DNA of 64,000 bases, from assembly GCF_001425575.1 (NCBI RefSeq), contig NZ_LMRD01000012.1, forward strand, positions 62,001 through 126,000, written 5' to 3'. The translations under genes and the position numbers were made by a program. The DNA comes from Aurantimonas sp. Leaf443. GTDB lineage: Bacteria > Pseudomonadota > Alphaproteobacteria > Rhizobiales > Rhizobiaceae. Under the pieces are notes generated by a model. The model ran no database searches. It was not told where the DNA came from and worked only from the letters and a program-made list of their open reading frames with translations. Below are positions 39,460 through 49,660 of the stretch, one piece after another (the first letter of the stretch is position 1; every line of letters begins with the position of its first letter).

Positions 39460-40755
39460 ATGAGTGGTCCCTCGTCCTACGTCCCGACGAACGGCACGAT
39501 GCGCTGGCTCGATGCCCGCCTTCCGCTGCCGCGCCTCGTCTATGACAGCTTCATCGCCTATCCGGTGCCGCGCAACCTGAACTATGCCTATACGTTCGGC
39601 GGCATTCTCGCGATCTTCCTGGTCTCGCAGATCCTGACCGGCGTCGTGCTGGCCATGCACTACGCCGCCGCCACGGGCCTCGCCTTCGAATCCGTCGAGC
39701 GCATCATGCGCGACGTGAACTGGGGCTGGCTGCTGCGCTACATGCATGCCAACGGCGCCTCCTTCTTCTTCATCGCCGTCTATCTCCACATCTTCCGCGG
39801 CCTCTACTACGGCTCCTACAAGGCGCCCCGCGAAGTCCTGTGGATCCTCGGCGTCATCATCTTCCTCCTGATGATGGCCACCGCCTTCATGGGCTACGTG
39901 CTGCCCTGGGGCCAGATGTCCTTCTGGGGCGCCACGGTCATCACCGGCTTCTTCACCGCCTTCCCGCTGATCGGCGAGCCGATCCAGCAGCTTCTCCTCG
40001 GCGGCTTCGCGGTGGACAACGCCACGCTCAACCGCTTCTTCTCGCTGCACTACCTGCTGCCCTTCATGATCGCCGGCGTCGTCGTCCTGCATGTCTGGGC
40101 CCTGCACGTCACCGGCCAGACCAACCCGACCGGCGTCGAGGTGAAGTCGTCGAAGGACACGCTGCCCTTCACGCCCTACGCGACCATCAAGGACGCGTTC
40201 GCGATGGTCGCCTTCCTGGCCGTCTTCGCCTATTTCGTCTTCTACCTGCCGAACTACATGGGCCACCCGGACAACTACATCCCGGCGAACCCCCTGAAGA
40301 CGCCCGCGCATATCGTGCCGGAATGGTACTTCCTGCCCTTCTACGCCATGCTGCGCGCCATCACCTTCAATATCGGCCCGATCGATTCCAAGCTCGGCGG
40401 CGTGCTGGTGATGTTCGGCTCGATCATCATCCTGTTCTTCCTGCCCTGGCTCGACACGAGCCGCGTGCGCTCCACCGCCTACCGGCCGGTCTACAAGATC
40501 TTCTTCTGGATCTTCGCGGCCAACGCCGTCTTCCTCGGCTGGCTCGGCTCGCGCCCGGCGGAGGGCATCTATCCCGCTCTCGCGCTCGTCGGCACGATCT
40601 ACTATTTCGGCCACTTCCTCGTCGTCCTGCCGGTGCTCGGCCTCGTCGAGAAGCCGCTGAAGCTGCCGAACTCGATCGCGGACGCCGTGCTCGGCAAGAC
40701 CGGCGCCCACGCCATGCCGCAGGGTGCGGCCGCTTCCCCGGAGACCAAAGGCTGA
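39460..40755 (+). CDS. petB: Cytochrome b of the bc1 complex
   Basis: A 431-residue protein with about eight transmembrane helices in the usual b-type order and the four haem-ligating histidines. Typical sequences are [58 protein letters not shown] and [14 protein letters not shown], the last containing the Qo-site PEWY. The CLUSTAL-level similarity to bacterial bc1 subunits is obvious by eye. A C-terminal tail of about 25 residues is Ala/Gly/Pro-rich. GGGGAGAAG lies 9-10 bases upstream of the ATG at 39460. It lies between petA and petC in one operon. Confidence 0.97.
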   Translation: MSGPSSYVPTNGTMRWLDARLPLPRLVYDSFIAYPVPRNLNYAYTFGGILAIFLVSQILTGVVLAMHYAAATGLAFESVERIMRDVNWGWLLRYMHANGASFFFIAVYLHIFRGLYYGSYKAPREVLWILGVIIFLLMMATAFMGYVLPWGQMSFWGATVITGFFTAFPLIGEPIQQLLLGGFAVDNATLNRFFSLHYLLPFMIAGVVVLHVWALHVTGQTNPTGVEVKSSKDTLPFTPYATIKDAFAMVAFLAVFAYFVFYLPNYMGHPDNYIPANPLKTPAHIVPEWYFLPFYAMLRAITFNIGPIDSKLGGVLVMFGSIIILFFLPWLDTSRVRSTAYRPVYKIFFWIFAANAVFLGWLGSRPAEGIYPALALVGTIYYFGHFLVVLPVLGLVEKPLKLPNSIADAVLGKTGAHAMPQGAAASPETKG

Positions 40756-40778
40756 TGCGGCGCTTGAGGGACACCACC

Positions 40779-41780
40779 ATGAACCGGCTCCTTCCGGCCC
40801 TTCTCGTCGCCGGCCTCGCAGCCTTCCCCGCCTATGCGCAGGAGGCGGCCGCTCCGGCCGCCGCGCCCGCCGCGCAGGCGCCCGCCGAGGGTGTCGCGCC
40901 GATGGCGCCCGCCGAGGGCGCGGATGCGGCCGCCGCCAGCGACGTGCGCGAGGGCAAGACCGAGGGCGGGCATGAAGAGGCCGCCGATCACGGCGCCGCC
41001 GCCGGCGAGCATGCGACGCCGCACTACCCGCTGAAGAAGCCGGAACTCCTCAACTGGAGCTTCGCCGGCCCGTTCGGCCACTGGGACGTGGCGCAGCTCC
41101 AGCGTGGCCTGCAGGTCTACAAGGAGGTCTGCTCGGCCTGCCACTCGATGAACCTCGTCTCGTTCCGCAATCTCGAGGCGCTCGGCTACAACGAGGCGCA
41201 GATTAAGACCTTCGCGGCCGAGTATCAGGTCCAGGACGGGCCGAACGCCGAAGGCGAGATGTTCGAGCGCGCCGGCATCCCGACCGACCGCTTCCCGTCG
41301 CCCTTCGCGAATCCGGAAGCGGCCGCCGCCGCCAATAACGGCGCGGCCCCGCCGGACTTCTCGCTGATCGCCAAGGCGCGCGCCGTCGAGCGCGGCTTCC
41401 CGACCTTCGTCTTCGACATCTTCACGCAATATGCCGAGGGCGGGCCGGACTATATCCACGCGCTCCTGACGGGCTATGGCGAGGAGCCGCCGGCCGAGAT
41501 CACCATCCAGGAGGGGACCCACTACAACCCCTACTATATTGGTGGCCCCGCGCTCGCCATGGCGCAGCCGATCTCCGACGGTCAGGTGACCTATTCGGAC
41601 GGCGCGCCGCAGACGGTCGACCAGTATTCGCGCGACGTCTCTGCCTTCCTGATGTGGGCCGCCGAGCCGCATCTGGCGGAGCGCAAGGCGACGGGCATGG
41701 TGGCCTTCGTCTTCCTCGTCGTCTTTGCCGGCCTGCTTTACGCCGTGAAGCGCCGGGTCTATGCGGGCGTGCCGCATTGA
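40779..41780 (+). CDS. petC: Cytochrome c1 of the bc1 complex
   Basis: A 333-residue membrane-anchored c-type cytochrome. The signal peptide is MNRLLPALLVAGLAAFPAYA (cleavage near residue 20). Residues 21-85 are an Ala/Pro/Glu/His-rich low-complexity insert; the canonical c1 fold then starts at PLKKPELLNWSFAGPFGH. Haem-binding CSACH is at residues 118-122, the Met ligand is probably in GGPALAMAQPIS, and the C-terminal helix is GMVAFVFLVVFAGLLYAVKR. The ATG at 40779 has GAGGGA 8 bases upstream; an earlier ATG at 40755 overlaps the petB stop. A strong terminator follows. Confidence 0.96.
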   Translation: MNRLLPALLVAGLAAFPAYAQEAAAPAAAPAAQAPAEGVAPMAPAEGADAAAASDVREGKTEGGHEEAADHGAAAGEHATPHYPLKKPELLNWSFAGPFGHWDVAQLQRGLQVYKEVCSACHSMNLVSFRNLEALGYNEAQIKTFAAEYQVQDGPNAEGEMFERAGIPTDRFPSPFANPEAAAAANNGAAPPDFSLIAKARAVERGFPTFVFDIFTQYAEGGPDYIHALLTGYGEEPPAEITIQEGTHYNPYYIGGPALAMAQPISDGQVTYSDGAPQTVDQYSRDVSAFLMWAAEPHLAERKATGMVAFVFLVVFAGLLYAVKRRVYAGVPH

Positions 41781-41808
41781 GGCGTGCCTGACCCGGATCG
41801 GTTCGAGG

Positions 41809-41834
41809 AAGGGGGCCCCGGTGGCCCCCTTTTT
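41809..41834 (+). terminator. Intrinsic terminator of the petABC operon
   Basis: AAGGGGGCC (41809-41817) and GGCCCCCTT (41823-41831) form a 9-bp perfect stem with a 5-base loop, followed by a run of five T (41830-41834). It begins 28 bases after the petC stop. Confidence 0.92.
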
Positions 41835-41859
41835 CGTTTGAGAGCCGCGTCCCGGCGGG

Positions 41860-42330
41860 TCAGCCGAGCGGCTGGAAGACCGAGGCTTCGAACCCGAAGA
41901 CGGGCTCGCCGTCCTGGTTCTGGGCACGCGTCGTGGATTCGATGATCCCCAGGCCGGGTCGGCTCTTCGAAAGGCGCTTCTCCGTCACCGTCATGAAATA
42001 GGCGATCGTGTCGCCGGCGAAGACCGGCCGCGGCCAGCGCAGGTTGCGCACGCCCGGCGAGGGGCCGAGCGCGGGCACGGGGTGGCCGGCCTCCGCCAGC
42101 GCCTTCAGCGCGGCATGGCGCGTCTCGATGTTGAGGCGCATGCCGACGGCCGCCGTGTGCCAGCCCGACGCGCAGAGCCCGCCGAGCAGCGACGCCCTGG
42201 CCCGGTCCTCGTCGAGATGGAAGGGCTGCGGATCGTAGGCCGCGGCGAAGCGCAGGATGGCCTCCTTCGTGAAGAGATGCGTTCCCAGCGCGAACTCGCG
42301 GCCGACCTCGATCGAATCCCAGTAGATCAT
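41860..42330 (-). CDS. MaoC-like hot-dog dehydratase (second of pair)
   Basis: A 156-residue hot-dog fold protein of the MaoC/R-specific enoyl-CoA hydratase group. The hydratase core is FAAAYDPQPFHLDEDRARAS at residues about 28-47: Asp and His of the catalytic pair are both kept, while the usual D-x-N-P is D-P-Q-P. GGLCASGWHTAAVGMRL is the second conserved strand. The partner gene is a paralogue; their coding regions overlap by 4 bases, so a heterodimer is likely. The CoA substrate is unknown. Confidence 0.88.
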   Translation of the reverse strand: MIYWDSIEVGREFALGTHLFTKEAILRFAAAYDPQPFHLDEDRARASLLGGLCASGWHTAAVGMRLNIETRHAALKALAEAGHPVPALGPSPGVRNLRWPRPVFAGDTIAYFMTVTEKRLSKSRPGLGIIESTTRAQNQDGEPVFGFEASVFQPLG

Positions 42331-42779
42331 GCGGCCGCACCTTGCCGCGTCAGGAGCAGGAGGGCGTAGCGGCTTTCCAGCACGGTGGCCCCGGTCTGGT
42401 TGACGAGGCGCGTCTCCAGCGTCGCGATGCCGAGCGTCGGGCGCTTGGCCGACAGTCTCGCGCTCGCCACCCGCGCGGTGCCGCTCAGCGTGTCGCCGGG
42501 GCGCACCGGGGCGAGCCAGCGGACATAGTCGATGCCGGGCGAGCCCTGTGAGGTGGAGTTGAGGAGATAGCTGTCGCACATCATGCGCATCATCATCGCG
42601 CAGGTGTGCCAGCCCGAAACCGACAGGCCCCCGAGGAGGTTGGCCTCGGCGGCGTTCTCGTCGAGATGGAAGGGCTGCGGATCGAACTCGGCGGCGAAGG
42701 CCAAGCCTTCCGCCCGGTCGACGGGATGAGGCCCGAGGGCAAATTCCAGGCCCTCCGTGAAATCTTCGAATGCGCGCAT
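42327..42779 (-). CDS. MaoC-like hot-dog dehydratase (first of pair)
   Basis: A 150-residue paralogue of the preceding gene with the same hot-dog core: FAAEFDPQPFHLDENAAEAN at residues about 28-47 and GGLSVSGWHTCAMMMRMM. The D and H of the hydratase motif are present. A GGGAGGA Shine-Dalgarno sequence lies 3 bases before the ATG at 42779. Such pairs in alphaproteobacteria are usually annotated as MaoC dehydratases with unknown substrate. The stop of this gene overlaps the start of its partner. Confidence 0.88.
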   Translation of the reverse strand: MRAFEDFTEGLEFALGPHPVDRAEGLAFAAEFDPQPFHLDENAAEANLLGGLSVSGWHTCAMMMRMMCDSYLLNSTSQGSPGIDYVRWLAPVRPGDTLSGTARVASARLSAKRPTLGIATLETRLVNQTGATVLESRYALLLLTRQGAAA

Positions 42780-42903
42780 CGGTCCTCCCTTCGTCGCCGA
42801 ACGGAGATAGGCGGAGCTTCATCGCTTTCGAGTGGCGCCGCGAGCGCTCGCCTGCAGGGCCGCGAGCAACAGGACCCATCGCCAGCGCAGCCGCCGAAAC
42901 GAG

Positions 42904-42938
42904 CGGCGCGCCCGCTCCTGTTCGGAACGGGCGCGCCG
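42904..42938 (-). terminator. Hairpin downstream of ychF, probable terminator
   Basis: CGGCGCGCCCG (42904-42914) pairs perfectly over 11 bases with CGGGCGCGCCG (42928-42938); the loop contains a further TCC/GGA pair. It lies 46 bases beyond the ychF stop on the minus strand. Only a short T-run (CGTTT) follows, so efficiency is uncertain. Confidence 0.6.
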
Positions 42939-42983
42939 GGCAGGACGCTCAATTAGGGCAGGGGCTTGGCGCCCGCGCCTGAC

Positions 42984-44087
42984 CTAGGTGTTGAACTTGA
43001 ACATCATCACGTCGCCATCCTGCACGACATAGTCCTTGCCTTCGTCGCGGGCCTTGCCGGCTTCCTTGGCGGCCGCCTCGCCGCCCAGCGTCGTGAAGTC
43101 GCCGAAGGCGATGGTCTGCGCGCGGATGAAGCCCCTCTCGAAGTCGGTGTGGATCACGCCGGCCGCCTGCGGGGCCTTGGAGCCGCGCCGCACGGTCCAG
43201 GCGCGCGTCTCCTTCGGGCCGGCGGTGAAATAGGTGATGAGCTCGAGCAGCTCGTAGCCGGCGCGGATCATGCGATCGAGGCCGGGCTCCTCGAGGCCGA
43301 TCGCCTCGAGATATTCGGCGACGTCGCCCTCCGGCAGCTGCGCGATCTCCGCCTCGATCTCTGCCGAGATGACGACGGCGCGAGCGCCCTGACGCTTGGC
43401 CATCTCCTCGACGGCGCGCGAATAGTCGTTGCCGGTCCCGGCATCCTCTTCCGCCACGTTGCAGACATAGAGGACGGGCTTCGACGTCAGGAGGTTCAGC
43501 GTGCGCAGCTCGCGGCGACCGTCCGCGTCGAGATCGGCGAGCAGCGTGCGGGCGGGTTCGCCCTTCTGCAGGCGCTCCAGCGCCGCCTCCATCACGGGGA
43601 GCGCGGCAAGCGCCTCCTTGTCCTTGCCCTGCGCCTTCTTGCGCACGCCGACCACGCGCCGCTCCAGGCTCTCGAGGTCGGAGAGCATCAGCTCGGTCTC
43701 GACCGTCTCCGCGTCGGCCACGGGGTCGATCCGGCCCTCGACATGGGTGATGTCGTCATTCTCGAAGCAGCGCAGGACATGCGCGATGGCGTCCGTCTCG
43801 CGGATATTGGCGAGGAACTGGTTGCCGAGCCCTTCGCCCTTGGAGGCGCCGCGCACGAGGCCGGCGATGTCGACGAAGGTGATGCGCGTCGGGATGATGT
43901 TGGCGGACTTGGCGATCTTCGCGATGTCCTTCAGGCGCGGGTCGGGAACGCCGACATCGCCCGTATTGGGCTCGATCGTGCAGAACGGATAGTTGGCGGC
44001 CTGCGCGGCCGCCGTCTTCGTCAGCGCATTGAAGAGGGTCGACTTGCCGACATTGGGCAGGCCGACGATCCCGCATTTAAAGCCCAT
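42984..44087 (-). CDS. ychF: Redox-regulated ATPase YchF
   Basis: A 367-residue Obg-like ATPase. The G1 loop [14 protein letters not shown] lies at residues about 8-21, the switch and G3 block [15 protein letters not shown] near 66, and the C-terminal TGS domain has the conserved [28 protein letters not shown] region (given here as family signature, residues about 300-327). YchF proteins bind ribosomes and modulate stress responses. The ATG at 44087 matches the family start exactly; AAGGAT lies 7 bases upstream. It is followed on the minus strand by the hairpin at 42904. Confidence 0.97.
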   Translation of the reverse strand: MGFKCGIVGLPNVGKSTLFNALTKTAAAQAANYPFCTIEPNTGDVGVPDPRLKDIAKIAKSANIIPTRITFVDIAGLVRGASKGEGLGNQFLANIRETDAIAHVLRCFENDDITHVEGRIDPVADAETVETELMLSDLESLERRVVGVRKKAQGKDKEALAALPVMEAALERLQKGEPARTLLADLDADGRRELRTLNLLTSKPVLYVCNVAEEDAGTGNDYSRAVEEMAKRQGARAVVISAEIEAEIAQLPEGDVAEYLEAIGLEEPGLDRMIRAGYELLELITYFTAGPKETRAWTVRRGSKAPQAAGVIHTDFERGFIRAQTIAFGDFTTLGGEAAAKEAGKARDEGKDYVVQDGDVMMFKFNT

Positions 44088-44198
44088 CTGGGTATCCTTC
44101 GGTCTCACGGGCCGCGCAGAAGCGGCGTCTCGTGCCGGTGTTTGAAGTCTGTCGCACGGGCGGTCAACCGCCGGGCGCGGGACGGGGCGTGCGGCTCG

Positions 44199-44912
44199 TC
44201 AGTCCTTGCCGAACATGCGCTTCAGCATGTCGGCCATGGGGCCCGAGCCGGGAATGGCGGATGTTCCGGCGGGGCGGGCCTGCCGGATATGGCTCTGCGC
44301 CGGCGCGGCCGTCTTCGCCGAACCCTTGGCGCCGGCGGGCTCGCCGCCATTGGCCGTAAGCGCGACGCGATTCATGAAGCCGGCATCGTCGCCGGCGGCG
44401 AGGCTGTCGGCGTGCCGGGCGATCGCTTCGAAGAGGGGGGCCAGCCATTCGCGGTCCACCTTGGCGAAGTCGCCGAGGACATGCGGGTTCACCGCCTCCT
44501 TGCTGCCGGGATGACCGATGCCCAGGCGCACGCGGCGATAGTCCTTGCCCAGATGCGCATCGATCGAGCGCAGCCCGTTATGGCCGCCATTGCCGCCGCC
44601 GGTCTTCACCCGCACCTTGCCGGGCGGCAGATCGAGTTCGTCATGCAGGACCACGATGTCGGCGGGCGCGATCTTGAAGAAGCTCGCCGCCGCGCCGACC
44701 GAGCGGCCGGACTCGTTCATGAAGGTCTGGGGCTTCAGGAGCAGCACCTTGGTGCCGGCGATCGAACCTTCGGAGATCTCGCCGGAGAACTTCTTCGACC
44801 AGGGGCCGAAGCCGTGCCGCGCATGGATCTCGTCCAGCGCCATGAAGCCGATATTGTGGCGGTTGCCGGCATAGCGGGGGCCGGGATTTCCGAGACCTGC
44901 GATCAGGAGCAT
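44199..44912 (-). CDS. pth: Peptidyl-tRNA hydrolase
   Basis: A 237-residue enzyme that releases tRNA from prematurely ended peptidyl-tRNA. [20 protein letters not shown] at residues about 6-25 contains the catalytic His, and the Asn and Asp sites are in [11 protein letters not shown] and [12 protein letters not shown]. After residue about 188 a 50-residue Ala/Pro/Gly-rich extension ends in MLKRMFGKD; this extension is common in Rhizobiales Pth and lacks catalytic residues. It lies 111 bases upstream of ychF and 162 bases downstream of rplY on the same strand, the usual rplY-pth-ychF order. Confidence 0.96.
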   Translation of the reverse strand: MLLIAGLGNPGPRYAGNRHNIGFMALDEIHARHGFGPWSKKFSGEISEGSIAGTKVLLLKPQTFMNESGRSVGAAASFFKIAPADIVVLHDELDLPPGKVRVKTGGGNGGHNGLRSIDAHLGKDYRRVRLGIGHPGSKEAVNPHVLGDFAKVDREWLAPLFEAIARHADSLAAGDDAGFMNRVALTANGGEPAGAKGSAKTAAPAQSHIRQARPAGTSAIPGSGPMADMLKRMFGKD

Positions 44913-44999
44913 CGCTCCGCCCTCGTTCGTCGAGCGCCGGTTCGTCCGGGCATCCATCCTGGCCTCCGGGCGGACGCGCCGCGCCGCCGGACGGCGAAA

Positions 45000-45066
45000 C
45001 GGGAGCGCGCACCATCGGCCGCTCCCGCCTGTCGTCTGTCCGAGAGGCCCCCGGCAGGCGGGGGCC
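45000..45066 (-). terminator. Two hairpins between rplY and pth
   Basis: GGCCCCCG (45046-45053) pairs with CGGGGGCC (45059-45066), 8 bp perfect with a 5-base loop, starting 9 bases after the rplY stop. CGGGAGCG (45000-45007) pairs with CGCTCCCG (45020-45027). Neither has a T-run, so they may slow or attenuate transcription into pth rather than end it. Confidence 0.5.
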
Positions 45067-45074
45067 GCCGGAGC

Positions 45075-45731
45075 CTACTTCTCGTCGCTGTCGTCCGTGG
45101 AGACTTCGGTCGCCTCGACCTCGTCGGCAGCGGCCTCTTCCGTCTCGTCCTCTTCCTCGAGGATGTCCGGCGCCACGATCGTCGCGATGGTGAAGTCGCG
45201 GTCGTCGATGGCGAGCTCGACGCCCTTCGGCAGCTTGAGCGCCGAGGCGTGGATCGAATCGCCGATGTCGAGACCCGTCAGGTCCAGGGTGAAGCCCTCG
45301 GGGATCGAGCCGGCCGGAGCCTCGACCTCGATCTCGTGACGGACGACGTTGAGCACGCCACCCTTCTGCTTCAGGCCGGGCGCCTCGTCCTCGTTCTCGA
45401 AATGAACGGGCACGCCGACGGTGACGCGGGTCGATTCGGAGACGCGCAGGAAGTCGACATGGGTGAGGAAGTCGCGGACGGGATCGAGCTGGTACTCCTT
45501 GGGGAGGACCTTGATCTTCTGGCCGCCGACCTCGATCGTGGCGATCGTCGTCAGGAAGCCGCCGGCGTGCAGACGCAGGAAGGTTTCCTTGTAGGGGATC
45601 GCGATCGGGAGGGGCTGCTGCTTGCCGCCATAGATGACGGCGGGAATCATGCCGTTGCGGCGAAGATGTCTGGCGGCCCCCTTGCCGACCTTCTCGCGCG
45701 CCTCGGCGGTGACCGTGTAGGTCTCGCTCAT
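45075..45731 (-). CDS. rplY: Ribosomal protein L25 / general stress protein Ctc
   Basis: A 218-residue protein of the long Ctc form: a 5S rRNA-binding L25 domain (residues 1-95; [20 protein letters not shown]) and a TL5-type C-terminal domain (about 100-190). The last 30 residues are strongly acidic ([20 protein letters not shown]). It binds 5S rRNA within the large subunit. The ATG at 45731 has AAGGAA 9 bases upstream. The order rplY-pth-ychF is conserved in Rhizobiales. Confidence 0.96.
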   Translation of the reverse strand: MSETYTVTAEAREKVGKGAARHLRRNGMIPAVIYGGKQQPLPIAIPYKETFLRLHAGGFLTTIATIEVGGQKIKVLPKEYQLDPVRDFLTHVDFLRVSESTRVTVGVPVHFENEDEAPGLKQKGGVLNVVRHEIEVEAPAGSIPEGFTLDLTGLDIGDSIHASALKLPKGVELAIDDRDFTIATIVAPDILEEEDETEEAAADEVEATEVSTDDSDEK

Positions 45732-45935
45732 GGACTGGTTTCCTTCGTTCAGAAATGAGGTGGTCGAAGGCGGCGGGGTTCGGAAGATCCGGGCCCGTGG
45801 TCCAACGACGAAAGGCGCGCCGTTGCCGGAACGCCCTCTCCGCGCTGCCTCCAAGGGTGTCCGCGCGGACGCCGCGTCCTTAGCGCAATGCTGCCCTTCG
45901 GGCAAGGCGAGGGGGTGCGGCGGCGCGCTGTCGGC

Positions 45936-46472
45936 TCAGCCGCTTCCCTGCGACGCCCCGGTGCCCTTCCAGCCGTCCGGCAGAGCCGGATTGCGCCTGT
46001 AGCCCGGGCCGATGGTCAGCGGCGCCGGCGGGATCACCGTGCTCGGCAGTTGCGAGGCAACGGTGAACTCCTTCTCGAACAGGACGGCGTCGTCGCCGTT
46101 CTGCAGAAGGCGCACGCTGACGCGATAGGGCTTGCCGCGCTCAACGCCGGTGACGGGCGGGGTCTGGATACCGTAGCGCGTGGTGCGCGGATAGAGCGTC
46201 TGCGCGACGACGATCGGCGGCCCGCCGGCCGGGTCCTCGAACTGCGCGACGATGCGCGAGAAGGCCTTCACCGGCCGTTGCAGTTCGGCGGTGAAGCCGT
46301 AGGTCGCCTCGGCGATGCGGTAATTGAACATGAAGCCGGAGCCGGCGACGACCATGTAGGGCTTGTCGCCCGGCGCCTCGCGCGTCGAGAGGCCGATGCC
46401 GAGCAACACCGCCAGGAGCGCGAGGCTCCCGAACACGATGCGGGTGAAGACCGAAACGCGCCGTCTCGCCAT
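45936..46472 (-). CDS. Small conserved membrane protein, function unknown
   Basis: A 178-residue protein with a single N-terminal helix (SVFTRIVFGSLALLAVLLGIGL, about 6-27) and a predicted periplasmic domain of beta-rich sequence (YMVVAGSGFMFNYRIAEATYGF, YRVSVRLLQNGDDAVLFEKEF). I do not recognise a family. The N-terminus could equally be a signal anchor. Its neighbours are prs (upstream, same strand) and rplY (downstream). ATG 46472 is chosen over a GTG/ATG five codons earlier. Confidence 0.7.
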   Translation of the reverse strand: MARRRVSVFTRIVFGSLALLAVLLGIGLSTREAPGDKPYMVVAGSGFMFNYRIAEATYGFTAELQRPVKAFSRIVAQFEDPAGGPPIVVAQTLYPRTTRYGIQTPPVTGVERGKPYRVSVRLLQNGDDAVLFEKEFTVASQLPSTVIPPAPLTIGPGYRRNPALPDGWKGTGASQGSG

Positions 46473-46569
46473 CTCTCGACCTTCCACAGGGGTGCCGGAG
46501 ACTACACTGGAGACGGGCGATCGCGGAAGAGCGCGGACGCGTCGCGAGGCCGATGGCTGGCCGCAGCCC

Positions 46570-47502
<933 letters not shown>

Positions 47503-47684
47503 CGCATTCGTTCCGATGTCTTTTCCGGGCCGGACCGGGCGGGACGGCGGCGGGGCCGCCAAGCCCCGGAAGGGCGGGCACGTGGGCTCTTAGCAAGATC
47601 GGTCGAAAGTTCAACCATTCCCTTGCCGCGATGCGGGATGCGTCGTGGTTCCGGCTTCGACCGGCAGGCGGACGGGGCGCCGGG

Positions 47685-48320
47685 TCAGCCCTGGCGCGAG
47701 AGGAGCCCGGCCGCTTCCGTCAGCGTCCTGGCCGCGACCGCGTCGATCGTCTGCGGACCGATGGCGGACCAGGGATCGGAGCCGCCGGTGCCCGAGGCCG
47801 GTTCCTGGCCGGAGATGCGGGTGAGGCGCGCGCCGCTCGAGTCCAGCACGTCCCACACATAGACGAGCATGGTGCGCCGGCCCTCGGTCAGCGTCGAGAA
47901 GTAGCCCTTCAGGCGGAGCGCCGCGACGGGCCCCGCGGCGGGGCGGATGACGATGCCGCGCGCGGCGGCGTTGCGCGAGAGAGCGCCCGCCAGAAGCTCG
48001 GCCTTGGCCGGCGGCGCGCCGACGACGGGCAGGAACTGCACGTCGCCGACCATCGCGCCGGCGGGCGAGGGGGCCGGGGCGAGGGCGGCGACCTGCGTCG
48101 GGGCCATGGCCTGGGTCGAGCCCGTCGCCATCGTGTCGCTGACGGGCATGCCGGCGGAAAGGGTCGGCGGGCCGCCCATCGGTTCGAGACCGCCGGAAAT
48201 CTCGCCGCGCGGCACGAGGCCGGAGGAGAGGGCCGCCGTCGGATCGGAGCGCGTGCAGGCGGGCAGGGCGAGCAGCGCGGCGAGCGCCAGGAGATGGAAA
48301 CGGTTGATCGGCGCGGACAC
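47685..48320 (-). CDS. Putative lipoprotein
   Basis: A 211-residue protein with a lipoprotein signal: basic start, hydrophobic core (LLALAALLALPAC) and lipobox LPAC with Cys22. Pro/Ala/Ser-rich sequence follows to about residue 85, then a folded region (AAARGIVIRPAAGPVAALRLKGYFS, TMLVYVWDVLDSSGARLTRISG). I do not recognise the family. The start is GTG at 48320 with AGAGGT upstream. Its lgt-dependent lipidation would use the enzyme encoded nearby at 51615. Confidence 0.75.
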   Translation of the reverse strand: MSAPINRFHLLALAALLALPACTRSDPTAALSSGLVPRGEISGGLEPMGGPPTLSAGMPVSDTMATGSTQAMAPTQVAALAPAPSPAGAMVGDVQFLPVVGAPPAKAELLAGALSRNAAARGIVIRPAAGPVAALRLKGYFSTLTEGRRTMLVYVWDVLDSSGARLTRISGQEPASGTGGSDPWSAIGPQTIDAVAARTLTEAAGLLSRQG

Positions 48321-48501
48321 CGGCGGACCTCTCGAACTTCGGCGGACGGCCCTCGCGAGCGCCGCTGCCGCCGGTTTCGCGCAGCCGGTCTCCGGAGGGA
48401 TACGGCCGCGAAAGCCCGCTTCCGGGGCGGAGCGGGCGCGAGGCCGGAGGATCGCAGGAAGCGGTTAAGAAGCCGTCGACCCCCGCCGGTCTCGGCGGGC
48501 C

Positions 48502-49653
48502 TCAGACGACGACGCTGAGTTCCAGCGGCAGGCGCGAGAGCGGCTCGGGGGCGCCCTCGGTCGTGAGATAGGTGCGCCCCAGGCACATGGCGGTGCCGCT
48601 GTCGGAATCCATGATGATCATATGGGCGAAGAGCGTCATGGACGGCTCGATGGGCGCCGCGTTCCCGGCATAGAACATCGGCGTGTCCATCCAGGAGGGG
48701 GCGTAGCGCGCGCCGAGCGAGTAGCCGCAGGCGCTGAGCCGATGGCGAATGAGCTCGTGCGCCTCCATGACGGCGGAATGGGCGTCGAACACGTCGCCGA
48801 AGCTGTTGCCCGGCCGCATCGCCGCCTCCACCGCCTGCAGCGCCTCCTTGGCGGCGTCGTGCAGTTCGAGATGGCGGTCCGTCGGGCTGCCGAGGACGAC
48901 GGTGCGCATCGCCGCGCAATGGTATTGGGAGAAGGCGCCGGCCCATTCCAGCGTCAGCTGGTCCTGCCCGTCGAGGATGCGGCGGCCGGACTTGTAGCGG
49001 CACAGGAGCGCGTCGGCGCCCGAGCCGACGATGAACGGGTTGCCCGGATAGTCGCCGCCCTTGCGCAGGATCGAGCCCTGCAGGGCGGCGAGGATCTCGC
49101 CCTCGTCGGCGCCGGGCCTGATGAGCGGCAGGGCCTCCTCGAAGGCCTCGTCGGTGAGTTCGGCGGCCCGCCGCACCTTCTCGATCTCGGCCGGGCTCTT
49201 GACGGCGCGAAGCGCGGGCACGAGGCCGGACGCGTCCTTCAGCGAGGCGAACGAGCCGAGGCGCTCCTGCACGGCCCGGCCGTTGGCGGCCGTCAGCCCG
49301 TGCGTCGCCCATTCCACGCCGATGCGCGCGCCCAGTAGCCCCATCTGGTCGAGCATGTCGCGCAGCTCGATGGCCGGATCGGCGGCGCCCCGGTCGCGCC
49401 AGACGAGGATCGTCTCGATGATGGACGTGTGGCGCGCCTGGCGAAGGTCGGCCGAGCGGGTGAGGAGGCGCATCTCGCCGTCCGCCTTCACCGCGAGGCA
49501 CTGGAAGAAGCAGAAGCCGAAGCTGTCGTAGCCGGTCAGCCAGTACATCGATTCCTGCGCGAAGAGCAGGATGGCGTCGAGCTTCTCCTCGGCCATGCGC
49601 GCGATGAGGCGCGAGCGGCGGGTCTCGAATTCGTCTCTGTCGAAATGCAGCAT
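48502..49653 (-). CDS. M24 (pita-bread) family protein lacking metal ligands, creatinase/DoeA-like
   Basis: A 383-residue protein of the M24 fold. The N-terminal domain contains MYWLTGYDSFGFCFFQCLAV, similar to ectoine hydrolase DoeA and creatinase. Where metallopeptidases have Asp-x-Gly and Ser-Asp, this sequence has LTLEWAGAFSQYHCAAMRT, and where they have GHGIG it has GYSLGARYAPSWMD, so the dinuclear metal site is missing. This argues for a hydrolase of the creatinase type rather than an aminopeptidase. The substrate is unknown. It starts 7 bases after pgeF and ends the lgt operon. Confidence 0.85.
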   Translation of the reverse strand: MLHFDRDEFETRRSRLIARMAEEKLDAILLFAQESMYWLTGYDSFGFCFFQCLAVKADGEMRLLTRSADLRQARHTSIIETILVWRDRGAADPAIELRDMLDQMGLLGARIGVEWATHGLTAANGRAVQERLGSFASLKDASGLVPALRAVKSPAEIEKVRRAAELTDEAFEEALPLIRPGADEGEILAALQGSILRKGGDYPGNPFIVGSGADALLCRYKSGRRILDGQDQLTLEWAGAFSQYHCAAMRTVVLGSPTDRHLELHDAAKEALQAVEAAMRPGNSFGDVFDAHSAVMEAHELIRHRLSACGYSLGARYAPSWMDTPMFYAGNAAPIEPSMTLFAHMIIMDSDSGTAMCLGRTYLTTEGAPEPLSRLPLELSVVV

Positions 49654-49660
49654 CGTCGCC

